Shown: piece after piece, positions 14,231 through 18,170 of the stretch
How positions within the stretch are numbered: position 1 is the first letter of the stretch
Layout of the letters: each line of letters starts with the position of its first letter
Source: an uncultured Bacillota bacterium
GTDB lineage: Bacteria > Bacillota > Clostridia > Tissierellales > Tissierellaceae
Reading direction: 5' to 3'
NCBI GenBank assembly: GCA_937951995.1
Contig: CALGAG010000011.1
Location: forward strand, 1 to 18,170
Length of the DNA: 18,170 bases
The notes under the pieces: generated by a model
Databases searched by the model: none
Seen by the model: the letters and a program-made list of their open reading frames with translations, nothing else
What the model was told of the DNA's origin: nothing
Program-made: the position numbers and the translations under genes

Positions 14231-16018
14231 CTATATATAGAAGAAATACACTATCAATGTTGTCACAAGAAGGAAGATTGCACTCATGATCCCTCCTGCC
14301 TTTAGGTAGTCTGCTGTTTTATAGTTACCCGGACCCATTATATAGGCATTTACCTGATGGGTCGGTATGACAAATGAGTTTGATGCAGACACTGCCACAA
14401 GAAGAGCAAGACCTCTTGGGTCTATTCCAAAGCTCTCACCCATGATAAGTATCAGGGGCACCAGTAAAACTGTTGCCGCAACATTTGACATGAAGAGTGA
14501 AAAGAATGATGTTATAAGCCCGATTACTATCAGGATAAAAAGCACATTCCAGGATTCCACTACATTTATTATGGCTTCAGCGGTCAGCCTTGCTGCACCG
14601 GTTTGTTCAAAAGCAGTTCCCAAGGGTATCAGCCCCGCCAGCAGAAAGACAGTTTTCCAGTCTATTGCCTCGTAGAGCTCCTCCTTGTAGATTACCTTGG
14701 TGAACAGCATAAGGATAGCTGCTGAAAGAAAGCTTAGTGGAAGAGGGACTCCCAGGAGTATCAAGAGTATTCCCGCTCCAAGTATGGACATTGCGTGGAC
14801 CTTCTTGTCGGCCCTTGAGCTTTCCTCCGGTGGCTTCACTTCACTTATGACCACAAAATCCTTTGACTTCTTCAGACTGTTAAGGTCTTCCCACCGTGCA
14901 AAAACTATTACCTTCAAACCCGACTCCATTTCCCAGTCCATGAGGTTAAGCCTGTTCCCATCTGTGTTGATGTATGTTATAGGCTCTATTCTGTAATTCT
15001 TTCTTAGAGCTATCTCCTCAAGGGTTTTTCCCTTGAGATTTGAATCGGGAGGCAGGATTATTTCCGCAAAGCCAGCTTCCTTCTCATCTGCAAGCTCCCT
15101 GAACACAACAAGACCATGCTTGTGTTCAAGGTTGAAGGCATTGAAAAATTGATTAAGGTGGTCATCCTCTCCGAATATTGCCAATACCTGCCCTTCCTTG
15201 AAGGTTGTCTTTCTCCATGGGATAAATGTCTTACTGCCGGATTCCCACAGGGCCAGGATGTGGATTCCATAGATTCTCCAAATATCAAGCTCTTCTATGG
15301 TTTTCCCAATTAACTCGCTGTCCTTCTCAATTGCAACCTCGTGGATTTCCTTGGGAAGATTATAGATGTCAAGAAGCTCATCCTTCCTTCCCTGAGATTT
15401 ATCTTCTCCTCCTGGCAACACCTTGCCTGAAAGCATGAAAAAGTAAAGAATCCCTGCCAGGAGCACGCCCAGCCCTATGGGTGTTACGCTGAAAAGCCCG
15501 AAGCTGTCATAGCCTCCCTTGTTGAGAAGGTCGTTCAATATTATCAAAGGCCCTGAAGCGACCATTGTTATGGTTCCACCCAGAATCCCTGCAAAGGCCA
15601 GTGGCATTATAAGCCTTTGATGGCTTATCCCAGACTTGTTTCCGATTTTCTTGACTGCAGGCAAGAACAGTGCAACAGCCCCGATATTCTGCATAAATGA
15701 TGAAATCATGCCGGCCACTGCCATAACAACTGCTATTACCTTGTTCTCCTGGGTTCCTGCCTTCCTCATTATTATGTTTGCAAATGTATCCATTATCCCA
15801 GTCTTTTCAATACTGTAACCTATGATCATTACTCCCATTATTGCAACGACAGCATTTGACGAGAATCCTGCAAAGGCCTGATTCAGGGAAATTATCCCAC
15901 TCCATGCCAGGGAGAGCATTATGATAATGGATGCAACGTCATTCCTGATTTTTTCTGTGGAGAACATTATGATTGCAGCAAAAAGTATAACAAATACAAT
16001 TATTACATCACTACTCAT
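14231..16018 (-). CDS. SLC13 (DASS)-type permease with two TrkA-C domains, probable sulfur-anion transporter
   Basis: The 595-residue product has an N-terminal membrane half (~1-200) with SSFMQNIGAVALFLPAV and a C-terminal membrane half (~408-595) with SLFMSNVAATVLLVPLIL, the paired substrate-binding motifs (S-x-x-x-N) of the SLC13/divalent anion-sodium symporter fold. Between them lie two cytoplasmic regulatory TrkA-C (RCK-C) domains, roughly 222-290 and 312-378, marked by the repeated pattern L-x-G-K-T-x-E-E (SELIGKTIEEL and SNLKGKTLEEI). Such SLC13-TrkA-C proteins include the SLT-type sulfate transporters. In this operon sulfate, sulfite or thiosulfate is a likely substrate; a dicarboxylate remains possible. 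GGGGAGG precedes the ATG. The gene follows the CstB-like gene by 73 bases, which contain a hairpin. Confidence 0.86.
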   Translation of the reverse strand: MSSDVIIVFVILFAAIIMFSTEKIRNDVASIIIMLSLAWSGIISLNQAFAGFSSNAVVAIMGVMIIGYSIEKTGIMDTFANIIMRKAGTQENKVIAVVMAVAGMISSFMQNIGAVALFLPAVKKIGNKSGISHQRLIMPLAFAGILGGTITMVASGPLIILNDLLNKGGYDSFGLFSVTPIGLGVLLAGILYFFMLSGKVLPGGEDKSQGRKDELLDIYNLPKEIHEVAIEKDSELIGKTIEELDIWRIYGIHILALWESGSKTFIPWRKTTFKEGQVLAIFGEDDHLNQFFNAFNLEHKHGLVVFRELADEKEAGFAEIILPPDSNLKGKTLEEIALRKNYRIEPITYINTDGNRLNLMDWEMESGLKVIVFARWEDLNSLKKSKDFVVISEVKPPEESSRADKKVHAMSILGAGILLILLGVPLPLSFLSAAILMLFTKVIYKEELYEAIDWKTVFLLAGLIPLGTAFEQTGAARLTAEAIINVVESWNVLFILIVIGLITSFFSLFMSNVAATVLLVPLILIMGESFGIDPRGLALLVAVSASNSFVIPTHQVNAYIMGPGNYKTADYLKAGGIMSAIFLLVTTLIVYFFYI

Positions 16019-16041
16019 GGCAATCCTCCCCTGATTTAGAA

Positions 16042-16074
16042 ATCAAGCAGCCTCCATAGATGAGCCTGCTTGAT
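16042..16074 (-). other. Intercistronic hairpin between the CstB-like and SLC13 genes
   Basis: The arms ATCAAGCAG (16042-16050) and CTGCTTGAT (16066-16074) form a 9-bp stem, extended inward by three more pairs after one mismatch. On the minus strand only TTTC follows, so it is at best a weak terminator. It could reduce expression of the transporter genes relative to the dioxygenase gene. Confidence 0.55.
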
Positions 16075-16091
16075 CCTTTCCCTCTCTATCT

Positions 16092-17444
16092 CTATGAGAT
16101 GTTTCTGTACATCCTCACCCCACCTGTTATTACAACTGCATGGAAGCCTTCGAACTTCAGATAGGATGCAGCAGTGGTGGCCCTGTTCCCCGAGCCGCAT
16201 AGAACATATATGGCCTTGTTCTTATCCAGCTTGTCCAGATTTTCATATAGGCTCTTCAATTGAATGTTCACCCTGTTGTGGGCTGGGTCACCCTCCTGAA
16301 TATCCTCTGGATCCCGTATGTCCAGTAATATGAAATCATCGCCATTTTCAATCTCCTTGTAGCCTCTGGCAGATATTGTAGGAAGCTTGTCAACTTCATT
16401 TCCCTTTTCCTGCCACATTTCAATTGCCTCTGGAAGGTAACCAACCATTTTATCAAAGCCAATTCTCCTGCAGTACCAGTATATTTCTTCCATTTCCCCC
16501 ATTGAACCATCTATTACAAAGGCAAGCTTGTCATCCGGAAAGTATATTGAGCCAAGAAATGCAGTAAGGTTTCCCTTGGACAGAAATATTGAGCCTGGTA
16601 TGTGGCCGCCAATGTAGCCCTCTTTTGTCCTGGCGTCAACAAGTATCACATCTTCCTTGATGGCCTCCAGTTCTTCCACTGTAAGTACGTTAAGGACAAC
16701 CTCATCTCCAACAAAGTCTCCTCCTTGGACATTGAGGACCTCCATCCTCTCAAAGTATCTAGGCTTTACTCTCATTTTTGCAAACTTCTCGATGAACTCC
16801 TCCTTTGACCCCAGTTTAAACATCTCATTGGTTGCCTTTTCATAACCAAGTGAGGAGTAGGGCCTTTCATCCATTGAATCTCCACAGGCAGACCCTGCAC
16901 CGTGTGCCGGAAGCAATAGAACATGGTCCCCAAGTGGCAAAATCTTCTCATAAATACTATCATACAGTAGGCCTGTCATCTTTTCTAGGTTTTCCTCCCC
17001 ATAGAAGTCCGTCCTTCCGAAATCTCCCATAAACATGCAGTCTCCAGTAAAGACCATGTATGGCTCCTCTTTACCCTCTTCGTACAAAACGTAGCTCATA
17101 TGCCCCAAGGTGTGGCCAGGTGTATGTAATGCCTTTAGCCTTATGTCTCCCATTTGGATTTCAAAGCCGTCCTTGATTCTCTCACCATAGACATGACCAA
17201 GGTCCTCATGGTCTGATATGTATATCTGAGCCCCTGTCTTCTGGGAAAGCTCCATTGATCCAATTACATAATCCTCGTTTCTATGGGTTTCAAGGATATA
17301 CTTTATTCTCATACCGGCTTTTCTCGCTTCATGCATGTAGACCTGAATATCTCTCATCGGGTCAATAACTGCAATGTCGTCCCCATCTCCCACCATATAG
17401 GAATAATGAGCCAGTCCTTCAGTTTCAATTTTCTTGAAAAACAT
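16092..17444 (-). CDS. CstB-like persulfide dioxygenase with pseudorhodanese and rhodanese domains
   Basis: The 450-residue cytoplasmic enzyme has the three-part layout of S. aureus CstB (444 residues), which oxidises persulfides and yields thiosulfate. Residues 1-~235 are a metallo-beta-lactamase-fold dioxygenase of the ETHE1 kind: H54 in THRNEDY, H107 in HTPGHT, D135 in FTGDCMF, and H181 in LLPAHGAG. H54, H107 and D135 are at the positions of the ETHE1 iron ligands, whereas the second His of the canonical THxHxDH is N56 and the last is Y59. Residues ~255-350 are a rhodanese fold without catalytic cysteine (VIDGSMGEME). Residues ~355-450 are an active rhodanese with loop CGSGNRA (C416). AGGAGGG precedes the ATG. 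It heads the sulfur operon, divergent from an XRE regulator. The preferred persulfide is not known. Confidence 0.9.
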   Translation of the reverse strand: MFFKKIETEGLAHYSYMVGDGDDIAVIDPMRDIQVYMHEARKAGMRIKYILETHRNEDYVIGSMELSQKTGAQIYISDHEDLGHVYGERIKDGFEIQMGDIRLKALHTPGHTLGHMSYVLYEEGKEEPYMVFTGDCMFMGDFGRTDFYGEENLEKMTGLLYDSIYEKILPLGDHVLLLPAHGAGSACGDSMDERPYSSLGYEKATNEMFKLGSKEEFIEKFAKMRVKPRYFERMEVLNVQGGDFVGDEVVLNVLTVEELEAIKEDVILVDARTKEGYIGGHIPGSIFLSKGNLTAFLGSIYFPDDKLAFVIDGSMGEMEEIYWYCRRIGFDKMVGYLPEAIEMWQEKGNEVDKLPTISARGYKEIENGDDFILLDIRDPEDIQEGDPAHNRVNIQLKSLYENLDKLDKNKAIYVLCGSGNRATTAASYLKFEGFHAVVITGGVRMYRNIS

Positions 17445-17541
17445 AAAATCCCTCCTTCTTGGTTCCAGTTTCCTTATATTTCTACCCCGTCTGTTTTGGT
17501 CTAAAACCCATTACCATAATCTGTTAAACCGGTGACTGGAT

Positions 17542-17554
17542 AAATTGGCAATTT
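17542..17554. promoter_or_regulatory. Small palindrome in the divergent promoter region, possible operator
   Basis: AAATTG-G-CAATTT is a perfect 6-1-6 palindrome in the 190-base region between the CstB-like gene and the XRE gene. It lies 27 bases before the TATAAT of the XRE promoter. AT-rich palindromes of this size can occur by chance, so operator function is tentative. Confidence 0.35.
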
Positions 17555-17580
17555 AATTTATTAAGATGCACTCTAAAGGG

Positions 17581-17586
17581 TATAAT
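17581..17586 (+). promoter_or_regulatory. -10 box of the XRE-TPR regulator gene
   Basis: A perfect TATAAT lies 48 bases before the ATG. The -35 region 17 bases upstream (TTATTA) is weak. No clear promoter was found for the opposite CstB-like operon; AAATATAAG near 17473-17481 on the minus strand is the best candidate. Confidence 0.55.
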
Positions 17587-17634
17587 TGAATATAGGTAAA
17601 TTCGGCAATAATATTAATGTACAAGGAGGAAACA

Positions 17635-18170
17635 ATGAAACTATCAATAGGAAGCACCATCCAGAAATTGAGACAGAACAAGGGGATTTCAATAGATCAG
17701 TTTGCCCATGCACTTGGTACGACACCTGATGTTGTTGAAAGGTGGGAGAACAATTCCTCCTATCCTGATATTACAATGCTTTCACCTATAGCGAGGCTCC
17801 TGGGGACATCACTGGATGCGCTGTTGATGTTTGAAACGGAGATCAGTCCGGATGATGTTACAAACATTTACAAGGTGTGTGCTGAGAAGTTTGAGACAGG
17901 GGACTATGATGATGCCCTTTTGGTTTGTGAGAACTACCTTGAGGCATATCCCAACAGCCTTTTCCTTAAGTTCAGGATCGGAAGCCTTCTCCAGGAATAC
18001 ATCCAGATGGCTGAATCCGAAGACCAGGCAAATAAGGTTTTGGACAGGTCAATATCCCTTCTGGAAGCAGCATCCGTAATAGATGACCTTGAGGTCAAGC
18101 AGGCTTCCCTTTATGTACTTAGCAGTCTGTACACCATGAAGGAGGATTATGACAAGGCAATAGAGGTGCT
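17635..18170 (+). CDS. XRE-family helix-turn-helix regulator with TPR-like repeats, partial
   Basis: The first ~178 residues are seen; the gene continues beyond the right edge. Residues ~5-65 form a Cro/C1-type helix-turn-helix: IGSTIQKLRQNKGISIDQFA, then TPDVVERWENNSSYPDITML and the closing ARLLGTSLDALL. From ~75 on, helical pairs with the TPR look follow (AEKFETGDYDDALLVCENYL, then SLYTMKEDYDKAIEVL). XRE-TPR proteins usually sense a small peptide or a partner protein through the TPR part. AAGGAGGA precedes the ATG by 5 bases. Because it is divergent from the sulfur operon it may control it, but this arrangement alone is weak evidence; the gene could equally be the start of an unrelated unit. 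Confidence 0.88.
   Translation, partial: MKLSIGSTIQKLRQNKGISIDQFAHALGTTPDVVERWENNSSYPDITMLSPIARLLGTSLDALLMFETEISPDDVTNIYKVCAEKFETGDYDDALLVCENYLEAYPNSLFLKFRIGSLLQEYIQMAESEDQANKVLDRSISLLEAASVIDDLEVKQASLYVLSSLYTMKEDYDKAIEV

Noticed and set aside
1..18170. CRISPR array, tRNA or rRNA gene, insertion sequence, prophage piece
   Set aside because: No regular repeat-spacer pattern, cloverleaf, transposase or integrase was seen on either strand; base and codon use is even along the window.

Overview
The window looks like the chromosome of a strictly anaerobic, low-to-moderate GC Bacillota (Clostridia/Tissierellia-type). The pointers are a class I hybrid cluster protein, AGGAGG ribosome-binding sites, YclNOPQ-type siderophore uptake, a CstB-like persulfide dioxygenase and an A/G-rich codon style. 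The genus cannot be read from the sequence. All 17 protein genes are compactly packed, with no mobile element, tRNA, rRNA or CRISPR array, and no gene-free gap longer than about 200 bases.

Left part (1-5011). The window opens inside hcp (hybrid cluster protein, minus strand, cut by the edge). Next is a four-gene ferric-siderophore ABC operon on the minus strand (permease, permease, ATPase, binding lipoprotein; the order of B. subtilis yclNOPQ), closed by a strong intrinsic terminator. A Fur-box-like sequence lies in its promoter, and an AraC-family regulator is divergent from it.

Middle part (5008-8300). This is the most unusual region. A four-gene minus-strand operon encodes a cytoplasmic solute-binding-like protein with an N-terminal DUF1858-like domain, a HypB/CobW-like GTPase with CxxC motifs, a soluble ABC ATPase with its own N-terminal DUF1858-like domain, and an 80-residue zinc-ribbon-like protein. 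It has no permease and no export signal, so it does not look like a transporter. Its promoter carries the same 14-bp palindrome (GTAACA-N2-TGTTAC), at nearly the same distance from the -10 box, as the hcp promoter. I infer a Hcp-linked, nitrosative- or redox-stress-controlled metallocluster assembly or repair system.

Then (8423-10568, plus strand) comes a duplicated DUF1538 membrane protein overlapping a tandem PII-like protein, probably a PII-gated ion transporter. It ends at a bidirectional terminator.

Right part (10594-17444, minus strand) is a sulfane-sulfur operon, in transcription order: CstB-like persulfide dioxygenase/rhodanese, SLC13 permease with two TrkA-C domains, two half-size YeeE/YedE transporters, a CoA-disulfide-reductase-like flavoenzyme and a ChrA-type transporter. 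A divergent XRE-TPR regulator runs off the right edge. Together these would import sulfur compounds, process persulfides to thiosulfate or sulfide, and perhaps export an oxyanion.
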